Shown piece after piece: positions 32,877 through 46,047 of a stretch of DNA of 64,000 nucleotides. Both the position numbers and the translations under genes were made by a program. This DNA comes from Datisca glomerata. Taxonomy: Eukaryota > Streptophyta > Magnoliopsida > Cucurbitales > Datiscaceae. The first letter of the stretch is position 1. Each line of letters starts with the position of its first letter. The DNA is taken from NCBI GenBank assembly GCA_003255025.1, contig QANY01007449.1:1-64000 (forward strand), in the 5' to 3' direction. Below the pieces are notes generated by a model that worked only from the letters and a program-made list of their open reading frames with translations, did not search any database and was not told where the DNA came from.

Positions 32877-34832
32877 ATTGGTATTAGAGTTGTCTTTATA
32901 TATTTATATGTTAAATATGTGTGGGTTTTCTTACATTATTCATATAATTTGAGATATATATGAATGCATGGATGTTTATGTTTTTTGAATGTATGGAAAC
33001 TAATGGATCGTTAATTATATGGTGATCGTTGGGTTAGGTTTTGTTCTTTTAATTTTTTCTTAGATCTTGTGTAAGCCGTTTTGGGGTGTAAGAATTTTTG
33101 TAATTTTATTTTGAATATTTATTGTAATTATTACGACCGCGAGAAGATGAAAAACGCATGAGACGAACGGGGAAGAAAAAAGAGGAATTCAAGGGAATTC
33201 CGGCGCCGACACCGGAAATTAGATTTTCGACGCTGGAGCCACTGAAAAAACCAGTTCCGACGGCGAACTCATCGGAAAACTGGTGCCGGCAGCGGCTAGG
33301 GTTGGTCGACTGTGATGGGTGGCAATAGGAGAGTCCTATCGTTGGTGGCAACTGTCGTCACAATTGGAGAAGTTTCGTAGAAACCCTGTTACAAACTTAT
33401 CATATCACTGCAGAGTTTGAAGATAACCATATCTCTATCTACTATCTGTTAAATTTTGAAATTAATATAATTTTAAAATTAATTTTTAATTTTAATTTTA
33501 TGAAAATTAGAAATTAATAGGTTGATTGAGTTTGACCCAAGTTTAGTCAAATCAAATAGTGTTTATTTGACTAAGTCAAAGTCAACTATTTTTTAAAGAG
33601 ATAATTATAGAAATTAATTTTAATTGAGAAAAATAGTTTTCCAAATTAAATAGGATTTTGTTCAAAACTTGAAGATAGACATCAGAAGGAGAATATAATA
33701 TTTGAGAAATATGTATTCTTGAAATTCGCTTTGTAATATTATTTCTTTATTTCAAGGGTTGTAATTTAAAAATACACAATAGTCACTCGATCCATTATTA
33801 TTTTATTTAATGGTTAAATAATTGTTTAATTGTCATGTTTGATAACATGTCCATGCATTAGTCGATCAAATGTCATGTATGAAAATCTCACATAATTTTA
33901 TTTGATCATGCATCTCTTTAGTAGAAAACCGATTTATTAGGATTGTCCTAACATGTTATATATATTGTTTTATAAAATCAATTGCATGTAAACTGCTAGG
34001 TTTTAATTAGTTAAAACTTGATAATCACACCAGACTACTATAGTATCATTTAGGATAACCGACTTAAGTAAAAGGGTTTTATTAAAGTTTGATAAATATA
34101 ATTAATTAGTTAATCTAAGTTCACCTTACTTAGGTGCTTTAGAAGGCTAAATAAACTTAGACAAATGAGATTGGCATAACTGATTATTAAATATTTATAG
34201 GGTTATTATTTTAACCAGTGATTAATTTAGAATTAATTAATTAGTTAAAATGAAAACACATAATCCTAAAATAATAAGTGAGAAAAGGTTAACATGTCAA
34301 TGTAACCTATGATCTCCATCATTAGTATAACATTGTGAGGTGCAGTAAGGTCCTCGAGATGACTTTGTTTTCATCCCCCTAAGGAAGGTTTCAAGCTGTA
34401 CCATTACCAAGGTTGGACTTTTTAAGATGATAGAAGGAAGTGATGTAGTTTAGTTTTGACCGACCCTAAGATGACATATTCTAAATAAAGTCATAGAATT
34501 TGAAATGATGGGTTACACTTACAAAATCATAATTAAGTTTTGAGTGGATAATTGTGACTTGACCAAATAAGAGATATCTTATTGTTAAAAGAGAAAATAT
34601 GAGATATTTTAAGTTTTAATTAATAAGGATGGAAGTATTCCATAAATAGTCTGAGGTTAATCAGACTGACCCTAAGACAGCATATTAATCATTGGGTTGT
34701 TTTATCATGATCAGTAAATGTTACATTTATGTGTTTATTATGTTGCATTCATGCATCATGTTTACTTTTTGAATTCTAGATATTTATCAATTATATTGAA
34801 TATTATATGTTTTAAATTTCAGCCATCATTAT
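32877..34832 (+). mobile_element. Inner copia PBS and leader
   Basis: PBS variant TTGGTATTAGAGTTG at 32878, then about 2 kb of AT-rich, stop-filled sequence with one GC-richer patch (33130-33360). The patch has an 81-codon minus-strand open frame with no recognisable product. This is the long leader of the element; nothing else recognised. Confidence 0.6.
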
Positions 34833-37800
34833 TATGTCTATCATGGGCAAACCCTGTAACTGCTTTACTCGCTCTTGAAAAATTGAATGGTGAAAATTTC
34901 GTACGTTGGAAATCAAATATGAACATAATGCTAATTTGTAAGAACCATAAGTTCGTTCTTACAAAGGAATGTCCAGAGGAGCCCGATGCTAATGCCCCTA
35001 AGAATGTTACGGATAAATATGATGCTTGGATAATATCAAACAACCAGGCGAAGTGCTACATGCTTTTGAATATGAATGATGTTCTGAGAACCAAGCATGA
35101 AAGCATAGAGACTGCCTATAAGATTATGGAATATCTACACGCAATGTTTGTGAATAAACATGATCAAAGTCATCATGAGACAACTATGAGCCTTATGAAG
35201 ACTAATATGAGAAACATGTTTTGAACATGTTGCTTCAGTGCGAAAATATGTTTTGAACATGATCAACATAATGCACGAGGCAGAAGTACATGGTACGACC
35301 ATTGATGAGCGAACTCAATTTAACATTATACTTGAGTCGCTCACACCAATTTCTTCTACGTTCAACATGACCTCATTGTTGAATGAACTACAGACTTTGA
35401 GTTACTCAACCTTAGAATAGCCATAGAGGGCGAGACAAATGTTGTTGAGCAAAAGAATTATTCCAATATTGTTAAGAACAAGAAAATGAAGAAGAACAAT
35501 GGTAAGGACAAAGGTAAGAACAAGAAAGGGAAGAAAGCCAAGACATCGCCAAAAGCTAAGAAGAACAAGAATGACTGCAAGCCCAAGGGAAAATATTTTC
35601 ACTGTGTGATTGAAGGTCATTAGAAGAGAAACTGTAACAAATATCTCTCTGAGCTGAAAAAGAAAGGTAAATATAATTTACTTGTACTTGAAGCTTGCTT
35701 AGTGGAATATGATTTGTCATCCTAGATACTTGATTAAGGAGCCACTAACCATGTATGTTCTTCTTTGTAAATGCTTGATTCGTCAAGTGAGCAGGCTGAT
35801 GGCGATGTCGTTTAGAGAGTTGGCAGTGGCGCGCTCGTGTCACTTAAAGCATTAAGGACAATCCGTTTACCTTTTGAATATAATTATTTGGTTTTGAACA
35901 ATGTTTATTATATTCGTGTCTTTTCAAAAAAATTGATTTCTCTTTCATTTTTGCAAGAAAGTTATTCGAAAGTTTCGTTTATTTATAAAGAGTTTTCTAA
36001 GAATGGATTCGATATCTTTCATGCTAAAGCTATAAACGGACTGTATATGCTTAAACCGACTGAATGCACATTAAATAATTTTAAATCATTTAAAGTAGCA
36101 AAACCTAAAAGGAACAAACGACAAAAAGCTTTTCATAATGACGATAAGGCATCTTAAGTTGGGACATATTAATCTAGATAGGTTAAAAAAGTTAACAAAG
36201 AATGGTACTTTGAGAGAACTAAAAGTTGGAACTCTTCCTGTTTGTGAATCATGTCTAGAGGGTAAAATGACCAAAAGACCTTTCGCAGGAAAGGGCCAAA
36301 GAGCTAAGGAACTACTTGAGCTAGTATATAGTGATGTCTATGGACCAATCAATGTATAATCTAGAGGTGGGTATGAGTATTTTGTCATTATCATTGACGA
36401 CTACTCAAGATATGGTTATAGTTACCTAATGCATAGAAGGTCTGAAACTTTTGGAAAGTTTAAAAACTTCAACGCTGAAGCTGAAAAATAATTAGGTAAA
36501 TCATTGAAAACCCTTAGATCTGATCGAGGCGGTGAATACTTGAATTTAGAATTCAATGATTTTTTGCTAGAGTGTTGAATCTTATCCTAACTCACAACAC
36601 CTGGAACATCACATCAAAATGGTGTTGCAGAAAGGAGAAACCAAACCTTATTGGATATGGTTATATCGATGTTAAATTACTCATCACTGTCACTTACATT
36701 TTGGAGATATGCATTACACACGGCTACATACATTTTAAATGTAGTAACCTCTAGGTCTACAAGCAAGACATCTTTAGAGATATGAAATGATTTCAAACCT
36801 AGTTTGCGTCATTTCCTTATATGAGGGTGTCCAACTCACATTTTTAGACTCAAGGCAGAAAAGTTAGACTCAATGTCTGAAGTATGCATATTCGTAGGTT
36901 ATGCTCCAAAGACTAGAGGTAGGTACTTTATAGTCATAACGATCAAAATGTGTTTGTGTCGATAAATGCAACCTTCCTTGAGCATGACTATATTGAAAAT
37001 TACAAACCTCGTAGCAAAGTAGTTCTTGAGGAATTAGCCGCTGATGAGATCATACCACCTTCAATTTCTTCTGATAAATGACAAACCAGAGAAACCACAG
37101 TTCCTGCCAAGGAAACCCCAGTGCAACGTCGTAGTGGGAGGGTTGCGAGACAACTTGTTCGCTACGAACTAGAGGCACATGTCCTAGTGTCAGACACTGA
37201 TAAAGACGAACCATTATCTTATGAAGAAGCAATGAATGATCCTAAAAAGGAGAAATGGCAAGATGCCATGAACCAGAAAATGGAATCTATGTATTTCAAT
37301 TCCGTCTGGGAACTTGTAGATCCACCTAAAGATGCCAAGCCCATTGGATGCTAATGGATCTTCAAAAATAAAATATGTGTAGATGGGAAAATAGAGACTT
37401 TAAAGGCACGGTTAGTAGCCAAAGACTATATACAAAGGGATGGATCGATTATGAAGAGACATTCTCCCATGTGATCATGCTCAAATCCATTCACATCCTT
37501 TTGTCCATAACTGCTAGTTTTAACTGTGAGATATAAAAAATGGATGTCAAGATAGCTTTTTTTAATGGCTCTCTTGAAGAAAACATCTATATGATGCAAC
37601 CAGAAAGGTTCGTACAAAATGGGAAAGATCATAAAGTATGCAAGTTGCTTAAATCCATTTATGGATTAAAGTAAGCATATAGATCTTGGAATCTTACCTT
37701 TGATGAGATTTTTAAGTCTTATGGCTTCGAGCGAAATGTTGACGACGCCTGTATATATAAATACATCAAAGATAAGATGATGATTTCTTAGTTCTTTATG

Positions 37801-38398
37801 TTGACGATATTCTACTCATTGGAAATGATGTAAAATTTTTATCAAAGGTAAAGAAGTGGTTAGCTGAGATATTCCAAATGAAATATTTGGGAGATGCGAG
37901 CTATATTCTAGGCATCCAAATCCTAAGGGATAGAAAGAACAAGCTCTTGGCACTTTCTCAGACATCTTATATTGATAAGATGATGGAGAGATTTTCTATA
38001 GAGAATTCCAAAAAAGGTCAACTACCGACCAGACATAGAATTGTCATTTCCAAGGAACAATGTCCTAAGACATCTCAGGAGGAATAGGATATGAGAAAGG
38101 TTCCTTATGCTTCAGCTGTTGGTAGTCTTATATAAGCAATGTTGTGTATGAGACCAGACATATGTTATGTAGTGAGAATTTTCAGTCGTTATCAATTGAA
38201 TCTAGGTTTGGAACACTGGATTGCAGTAAAGCACATTCTCAAGTATCTTAGGAGAACGAGAAACTATATGCTTGTTTATTCAGGTGGAGACCTGAACCCC
38301 ATTGGATATACTGTTTCTGATTTTTAATCATACATAGATAGTCAAAAGTCAATGTCTCGATGAATATTCACCCTAGGTGGAGGAGCTGTAGTCTTGAG
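34833..38398 (+). pseudogene. Inner copia gag-pol polyprotein, broken
   Basis: Ty1/copia order. Gag (UBN2 type): KLNGENFVRWKSNMN at about 34880 and ILESLTPISSTF at 35325. Zinc-knuckle relic about 35585-35640. GAG-pre-integrase HLKLGHINLDRLKKL ... CESCLEGKMTKRPF (36147-36290). Integrase LVYSDVYGPI and LRSDRGGEYL (36320-36545). RT: KWQDAMNQKMESM (37253), KARLVAK-like (37405), intact YVDDILLIGND (YVDD at 37797-37808), MKYLGDASYILGIQI (37878). RNase H: MRPDICYVV (38145) to LGGGAVVLRS (38370-38398). Gag ATG candidate at 34833 is one frame off from the rest. More than ten stops/frameshifts. RNase H is cut short at the junction with LTR sequence. Confidence 0.87.
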
Positions 38399-40256
38399 AA
38401 GTATCACACACGTCCTAGTGCGTTGATGATTGACTTGAAAGATCTTGGTGTGAATCTCAGAGTCTACTGATCGTTGGAACAGTTTACAAGGATGCTTGAT
38501 ATAGACTACAAGCGGTATATGATTCATAATCTTGTATGTTGTAGATTTAATGTATAAATATAAATGGATCCTGATTGAAAAGATCTTTCAAAAAAAAATT
38601 ATTTCTCAAAATCATTGCGTCTCGCTTGTTTTCTTTTTATCGAAAAAGATTTGTTTTTATTAAAAAAATTTTACGCCTCTGCTACGCGTGCGTCGCATTT
38701 TTCAACAGTTGGTATTAGAGTTGTCTTTATATATCTAGTGGATTAATGATACTTAAGAATCAATAGGTATTTAGACGGATAAAATGAAAATCTTGACTAG
38801 CTCTAATTTATGAACCACTGATTGGAGAATATAACTATATGAAATGATTATATCAGTGGACTACATGAGGATACTCTATAAATACATTCTATAATCACTA
38901 AGAGTTCAATTTCATATTTATAGTGGAGAATTAATGGAATTAATAAATAAGATTATTTAATTAAAGAGTTTAATTAATAATCTAGTTTATTAGAGCTTAG
39001 CATTATAGGTCCATGGTCCACAAGTCACATCTATACTACGCAGTCTAGGATGTGAATATTTTTTAGTACATGAGAAAATGACAGAATTGCAAAGAAAATT
39101 TTATTCTAGGACAAGTACATAATTATGAGATAATAATGTTTGATTAATTAATTGAATTTTATATATATATATATATATAANTAAATAATTATCGATTATT
39201 TTTCCAAGTATCGATAAGTGAGACAAAATATCTAATTTATGAAATTAGATAATTAAACTATTATTAGAGAATAATTTGAATCAACTAAATCTGTTGTTTG
39301 TGAAATAACAGATAATTTAGTTAATAGGGATAATCAGATTTGTTAAGTTTGAATTAACTGATATCTAGATATTTATCTGATTACAATAAATATTTAATTT
39401 ACAGTAATTACCATGAGCCGATCAATAATTAGGAATCATAGATCACCCTAGACTTCTGTAGTGCCACGTCGCACTACATCAGTAGGCGTGTAACAGTACA
39501 GTGCCACACGGCAGTGCAGTGTAGCGTAACACACAGTGTCGTGAGACACTGTGATGGTTTACGCCAACTGCAGTGTTGTGTTGTATTACAGTCGTGCACC
39601 ATTATACAGTGAGTCCCACTGGCATTGGGCAATTTGAAATTAAATATTAATTTTTAATTATCCCTAAATATTTGATATGCCATTATCTATAAAAGATTCA
39701 TTTATTATTCTGATGGCCTCAGTTGATGAATTAGTTCATCAGTTCATCAATCAAGAATTGAATAGAGAACACGGTTAGTGTCAGGGTAATTTTTTTCTAT
39801 GATTAAAAGTTAATCAAATCTCTAAAAGAATCATCATCGTGTTCTTTTAGAGAATCCTCTCACTAAAGTCTTTCTCAGTAAATTTCTAGATATCATGTGT
39901 TGAGTATATCTAAAGACAGAAAATGTGTCTTGTAAAATTTTACATGCTCACACACGTCCTAGTGCGTTGATGATTGACTTGGAAGATCTTGATGTGAATC
40001 TCAGAGTCTACTGATCGTTGGAACGGTTTTGTGAGACGGAGGATCGATCGATTTTACAAGGATACTTGATATTGATTATAAGTGGTATATGATTCATAAT
40101 CTTGTATGTTGTAGATTTAATGTATAAATATGTAATGGATCCTGATTGAAAATGATCTTTCAAATTTTTTTTTTTTAGAAATTGTTGCGTTGCGTTTGTT
40201 TTTTATCAAAAAAATTCATTTTTAACTCCTCCGCTGTTTGTGCGGGACATTTTTCA
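38399..40256 (+). repeat. Inner copia composite 3' LTR region
   Basis: 38402-38714 matches the last 330 bases of the LTR and is followed by a PBS copy (TTGGTATTAGAG at 38717) and about 20 bases of leader. At about 38735 LTR sequence restarts from the middle and runs to CATTTTTCAATA at 40256. A TA microsatellite (39159-39180) includes the single undetermined base at 39181. The 3' LTR's own start is lost. Confidence 0.72.
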
Positions 40257-40265
40257 ATAGGAGAT

Positions 40266-41874
40266 TGTTAGGATTGTGCCTTAAAAGCACTGGAATTCTA
40301 TTATATTATCAAGACATTTAATTTTGATTAATAATAAATAATTTATTCTTATATTATGTGCAATACACTCTTGTAAAAGGTCCACAAGTATAATGGTACT
40401 TAGTTTATGGGTCCTATGGAGTTTAGCTCACAGGAACAATGTAGTTAACCAAGAGTCATTTATGACTTGTAGATACTTAATTTCACATTCTATATAGTTT
40501 AGCTCATGGGAATAAGGTATTTACCCAATAGTCTTTTATGATTTGTAAATACTTAATTTCACAGTCTAGTGAAACTAAGCACTTTGCTAAGAAAAGATTT
40601 TAGTATATTAACTCTATTATGTAAAGTGACTTACCTTGGTCATTAGGTGGTGTATCTAGTTAATGTACTAGTGCATTTGAAATGCATATTGAAATGACTA
40701 ATGGGTCTGATTTTCAGGAAAGTACTCTCAAATGAAAATGATGATGCATTTCTATTATTTTATGAGTGCTCAATCTTGAGAGAGTTATGAGCTCATATTT
40801 AATAAGTTAGTTGTTTTGATCTATTAAGAATGAGACTCTATGATTCAACATGTTCCGTAGGTTAGATGACTGAGTTATTATAGACACTATTAGTTAAGTG
40901 ACGTAGTATCTCTTAGCTAATTCATTTATGTGGTCAAAGTAAACTAAACGCTTAATATTTCTTGTGGAGTACTAGAGATTTGATATTTTTTACTTGATGC
41001 ATCAAGTATGAAAATTATCCTAGTTGACCAATAGAATGAGTTTGGAACATAAGGATACGAAGATGTGTATAAATATTACATCGATAGTAATAAACCTAAT
41101 TATACACGGTATTATATTATGGAGGGGTATTACATAATGAATAATATAAAATAAAATAGATCAAGGATAATTACGTCGAGTGATATAAAATACACTTGGA
41201 GCTCATTACGTTTTTATAGTGGAGTTAATCGTAGTTAATAATTAATAAATTTGATTATAAGTTTAATTGATAGAGTTTATTAATTATGTAGCCAAATATA
41301 TTTTTATCCTTATAGTCTCCTTACTAGTCTCGAATTTGACTTACGTTGTGACGAGACTTGTTTAATAAACAAGTGACTCAACGTGGATACCCTATAGTCA
41401 ACAATGTGATCTAAAAATTAGCTCAGTGTTCATTCTAAAAGGCCAATGATTATTTAAAATTAATTTATTAATTTAAATTTTTTTTAAAACCCAAACAAGG
41501 GTTGGGAATTTTTCAACCGTTGCGTTATTTCACATGGGTTACAAAGGTAACCCATGTGAAGAGATGGCGTTTTTTAAGCCATTCTTCATAATTTCCTTTC
41601 TTGGACAAATTTTGCTTCTTAAGAAATGAAGTAAAAATGCCATGGCAGAGCAAATTTTTTTGAAGAAAAATATTAGTTAGTTTTTTTGTTTGATTTTATT
41701 CGAGTGTTCACCTGTTCGGGAATTTAGTTGACGGTTCTGGAATAGTAGAGAAGGTTATGAGGTTTTAATTTTTGATCGACACACTTCAAAATGTATTTTT
41801 TCTAATTCATAATTGAGAAGATTATTTCTAGAATATTTCAATATCCAGTATTTTTCGTTGCGATGATTCCTTCA
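40266..41874 (+). repeat. Outer copia 3' LTR
   Basis: Begins TGTTAGGATTGTGCC and ends GATTCCTTCA. Matches 23781-25792 apart from the MITE. Contains an extra stretch around 41055-41205 (ACATAAGGATACGAAG ... GAGCTCATTACG) not seen in the 5' LTR, either an insertion here or a deletion there. Confidence 0.85.
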
Positions 41875-43783
41875 TGACCCCACTTGACTACAAAAGCTTT
41901 TACATTTTCTTACTTTCTTCTGAGGCTTCATCCAATTCTGGCCTACTTTACGACTCAGATGTTAATTCACGGCAACAATTCGATGGGCTCGAGCCGATTC
42001 TGACCGACAGTTATCAGTAAAATGGTGCTTACTATAAAGGTTTATTAGCAGCCACAACGACTGAGTCTTAACAGAATCAGACAGAAGGTTAGTTTTGTTT
42101 AAAAAATGTAAATTCAAGGTTAGAAATCACACAAATAAAACTTCATGGTTAGAAATGGCTGAAAGTATAAACTTGAAGGGTGCGTTTTGTAGTTTTCACA
42201 ATAATTTATATATGCCACCATCAATACATTTTCGTCTATCAGTTCTTAAAAAGTGCATTGTATGTGATAATGTTAAGCTAATGTACTTTTTTCATTCGTC
42301 TTTTTTCATACATTTAAGGTATCTTAGTGAATTAAAGTCATACGATTGATTATTTATAAAATATTAAGAGTAAGAAATATGTGAGAATCATGTTTAGACA
42401 ATTATATCCACATATTTTTCTTGCTTTTCTTAAATTGCCCATCAAAATTACATTCATCACTCTCTCATTGATTGTCACTCCTAAGTAATTAATTAACGAA
42501 ATATTATCAAATACATTTTTTATCTTATAATTAATGTGATTTTGTGAATTTGATTCTTTGAAGGACGGTTAGTTTGCACATTAAATGATTTAGTTAGATT
42601 TTTCAATAGATTTATTTCGAAAGTTCTCTACATATAATAATAATAATAATTATAATAATAATAATAAGATCCATGTTAATAGAAAGAAATGTTTTAAGAT
42701 TGAAGTATAGCTTTTGCTTAATTGTTTTACATTTTTATTGATTAAATTAATTTATATACCTTTTACCAAAGAACTTGATTTATATACTTCCAATTAATTA
42801 ATGACATTTCTCATTCCTCGAAGATCTTTTGTATGTATAAAGTATGTGGATTACTGAGTTCATTTTAAATTTTTGTGTAAATGCACTTGAGAAACCTACA
42901 TAAAGTCAAACACACAAGTGAACTTTTGTTATAAAGTCACTTTAGTGCAGATTGTTACAAGTGTTGTGAAAATATGCGCATCTATAGTTAATCCTTTCAA
43001 CATTGCCAATTCAAGTAGAAGTTGGCACCCAATTGATTTATAGGTTACCCTGTGTTGACAATACTCAATGGCATGAGAACATGAGAGGAATGACATATTT
43101 TTCTTAAGCAATAACATTAAAAGTGAATTATGTATAAAGTTGTAGTTCCTCATTTCGATCACCAATGAAAAGATTGAAAAATCAAATTATGGTTAGGAGT
43201 TTGAAGTTTGTTGATTTATTGTTCACTATCAGAAGGTGATACATATATAAGTTTTGAAGTTAGATACGAGATGTGATCAAATGATTAAACATAAGTTTAA
43301 TAATCTAAATAGAAGTTTTAAAGATTAGTTAGTTATTGTCATAATCCGTAAACTAAAGTCAAGAGAGAAATATGTAATGCCTTTTTAGCTATGCTGAAAT
43401 GGAAACAAAGTGAAAAAATATTTCCCTTTTATATAAGGGACAATATCTTAAATATTCAAATTTGTAAGATCTTATTTAGTATGTATGTTCAATTTCAAAT
43501 TGTATAATTTAATGTTTAGCTCATTAAAATGAAGTATACGATAGTTTTCTTTAAATGGATAAGATGAATTGAATACGAAGATAATTAAGAGTATTTTACT
43601 TTCTAAATATGAAGCATGTCTTTAACTGGATTTAAATACATGCAACACATTCCCTATAATTTTAAAGTATGGACAGTCACATGACTCATATCTAAGGTGT
43701 CCTTCTGTTAACTTCACACCAAATTGATCTAAATAACCCTATTTATATCTAAAATCCTCAAAACTAAAATATTTAATCTTCAA
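41875..43783. other. Intergenic, dispersed repeat arm and TAA microsatellite
   Basis: 42065-42200 is the reverse complement of 23093-23230 (arms share AACTACAAAA and TTTCTAACC.TGAAGTTTTATTT). (TAA)n microsatellite at about 42634-42668. A 78-codon minus frame at 43165-42929 shows no known domain. No gene recognised. Confidence 0.55.
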
Positions 43784-44558
43784 TCTCTACTATATTAAAG
43801 GGGGCTTAAGGGGGATAAACTTTTGATTTCTACTTTTACCTTTTAAGCCTCACTAAATATAGTATACGATTAATTTTTTTTGTATTTAATTCATTTATAA
43901 TTCTATGCACTAATTATTTTTTTTACTAGTACTTTATAAAATTTTATATTTTATATTATTATATTATTGGAAATGTGAAGTATCATGTATAAGGTTTTAG
44001 AGATCCTTCATTATAAATATTATTTTAGTCAATAACAATGACATATTATCTATCTTTAAGATTTTTGTTGTTTAATCTAAACACTATTTTAGACCCGCGA
44101 TTTTTCTAGTTTTATAATAAATGTAATGATTTTCAACGTCCATTATCCGTAGTAAACTAGTTTGCCATACTTAATTTTTCCTTCTAAAAAAACTTATTGT
44201 TTGGTTTTTTCATCTTATTTTACGACATAAATTTGTTCGAATGTGCGTTCTTTAATTAAAACTCTTGTTGATAATTTACCATCTCAAGATGATAAATGGC
44301 TTATTCAAGTTTATTTCTATTTGTAATATTTTTATTTCAAATATATCATCTCTAGGTGATGTGTGACTTATTAGAAAACTTATTTGTAATAGTTTAATTG
44401 TGAATGTGAAAAAATTACCGTTATTATTTTTGTTTTGTTTTAGATCTACAACATTTTGAAAGCTAAATGTATTTATTTTATCATCAATAATAATGTTAAT
44501 TATTATTGTATAATTTTAAAATTCTTCAACACGTGCGAAGCACGTAGTTTTCAACTAG
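43784..44558 (+). mobile_element. Non-autonomous Helitron, 775 bp
   Basis: Starts TCTCTACTATATTAAAG right after a host A (43783), and ends TTTTCAACTAG (44548-44558) before a host T (44559), the Helitron A|T target rule. A 3' hairpin ACGTGC-GAA-GCACGT lies at 44531-44545, 13 bases before the CTAG end. No Rep/helicase is encoded. These are the three structural hallmarks of Helitrons. Confidence 0.87.
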
Positions 44559-45230
44559 TATTATAAAAAAAGTTTAGTACAGACTAAAAATGATGATACA
44601 AGACGCAATTATAAATAAGAATTATACAAATTGTTAGTGAATAATTATATAAGACGATACATAAATAATTTAATATACATAATAATTATTATGTACATAA
44701 GGACAATTGAAGAATTTTGAGAAATAATTTAGACAATATTTTTTTAAAATATCATTAACCAGATAATTTAAAATATTAGGATTCTATCGTTGTATTTATA
44801 AATTAAGAAATTCTATAAAATAGTGAGCGCAATTTTTATAAAAAATACAAAACAATCAATAACACTTAGTCTGAATAATTTTAAGAACATATTGCTAATT
44901 TTAGTCCCTCAACTGTACGCAAATACATTTTTCAGTAGGAGAAGTCCACGAGGAAAGAAAACTGTTGACTTTAGACACTCCACCGCCTTCGTCGGACCGT
45001 TTCTCTTACCGAACGGTACCTACAAAACATCTAACGGACCACAGCCTCACTCATCTAATGGACCAAATCCCCATGTCAGGAAATAGAAGCTAAAAATAAA
45101 ATAGGAAAATCAAAGGAAAAGAAAAAGAAAAAGAAGAACGTAAGAAAGCCTTTTACAGTTTAAGAAACTGAGGTAACTACACAGCTACCATAGCTCTTTA
45201 CTACCTCCTCAATCAACCAAATAATCACAG
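44559..45230 (+). promoter_or_regulatory. ETR1: ETR1 promoter region and first 5'-UTR exon
   Basis: About 600 bases between the Helitron and the ETR1 leader. It contains TTGACTTTAG near 44969 (a W-box core TTGAC) and an AG-rich patch at 45110-45140. The leader exon probably ends with AATAATCACAG at 45230, just before a GT donor. Exact transcription start not determined. Confidence 0.5.
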
Positions 45231-45989
45231 GTGATTTTTTCTTTCGTTCGCTTCTCAACTTAAATCTCATCTTAATATTTTCTAATCTGCCTTAGTTTCT
45301 CAGAAAGAAAAAAAAGGTTTCCAATTTGTATTTTGCCCATTTACCATTCAAATTGATGTCTTAGAGATCATAATCAGGTGTTCAGATATCAATTCCTAAT
45401 CCTCACTGCGATTATTTCGATTTCGCTTGCTTTTGAAAAATTTAGTCCAATTTTTCATTTGGGTATAACATTCTTACACTTTCCCCAAAATATTTTAACA
45501 GTTAATTCATCATACTTGTGTTTAGCGTGATTTCTGTTGAGCGTTTCTTCCTTATACCTGAAAATTTTCCAGTATACCTTTTCTGCTGATATGGGTCGGA
45601 GGGTCTGGCGAGCCAACTACAGTGTTAGTGATAAAATTGTGTTATGTATCTTTTGTTGTAAATTGTCTCTCTTAAGTTTCAACGGACTGACAACTTTTGG
45701 AATATGTATATGCGGCGTGAGATATTTTACATAAATCCATCTTCAAATTTGAATTCAGCCTTTGCACATTGAATGAAACAACAGAGTTTAGGATCTGGGA
45801 TCCTTGACCCAATTCAAAATTTTATTCATACCGATATCGTAAAAATAAAGAATAAAAACAAAATTTTCAAAAATTACTCTTTCCTTTTTTCTATTTGTCG
45901 ATATAGTTTTTGGGCATGATACAAGTAGTCTACCTCTTATGTGATGTAATTGATACTTTGATAGTAAATAATTTTGCATTTTGAAACAG
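45231..45989 (+). other. ETR1: ETR1 5'-UTR intron
   Basis: Donor CAG|GTGATT at 45231 and acceptor TTGAAACAG at 45989. A 5'-UTR intron is usual for plant ETR1 genes. The second leader exon runs 45990-46047 to the ATG. Confidence 0.7.
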
Positions 45990-46047
45990 CTGAACATGTA
46001 AAAGAAGATCTGTGTGCTGCCCAAGGCCCCAAAGTGGTCTGGTCATC

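Larger units (their letters stand above)
27248..40256 (+). mobile_element. Inner Ty1/copia retrotransposon with rearranged LTRs
   Basis: 5' LTR from TGTTGGGGGTTATG at 27248 to CA at 32876, interrupted by an EPRV fragment (28031-31858). PBS variant TTGGTATTAGAG at 32878. Leader, then broken gag-pol 34833-38398. The 3' end is composite: a partial LTR (38402-38714) with its own PBS-like TTGGTATTAGAG, then another LTR stretch from about 38735 to 40256. That order needs recombination between LTRs. It lies next to the outer 3' LTR. Confidence 0.75.
23781..41874 (+). mobile_element. Outer Ty1/copia-type LTR retrotransposon, hollowed and filled by nested elements
   Basis: Defined by two related LTRs (23781-25792 and 40266-41874) and a tRNA-Met PBS right after the first (TTGGTATCAGAAC at 25793). 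Only about 1.45 kb of its own interior is left (25793-27247). From 27248 to 40256 the space is taken by a second copia element. A short purine run (GGAGAT) lies immediately before the 3' LTR, as expected for a polypurine tract. No target-site duplication recognised. LTR divergence (many substitutions and indels) shows it is old. Confidence 0.75.

Noticed and set aside
23781..41874. Target-site duplication of the outer copia
   Set aside because: Bases flanking the LTRs (GGTCA; TGACC) are inverse complements, not direct repeats, so no true duplication could be claimed.
46012..46047. In-frame extension of ETR1 upstream of ATG 46048
   Set aside because: It begins with GTG, not ATG, and the known N-terminus [15 protein letters not shown] starts exactly at 46048.
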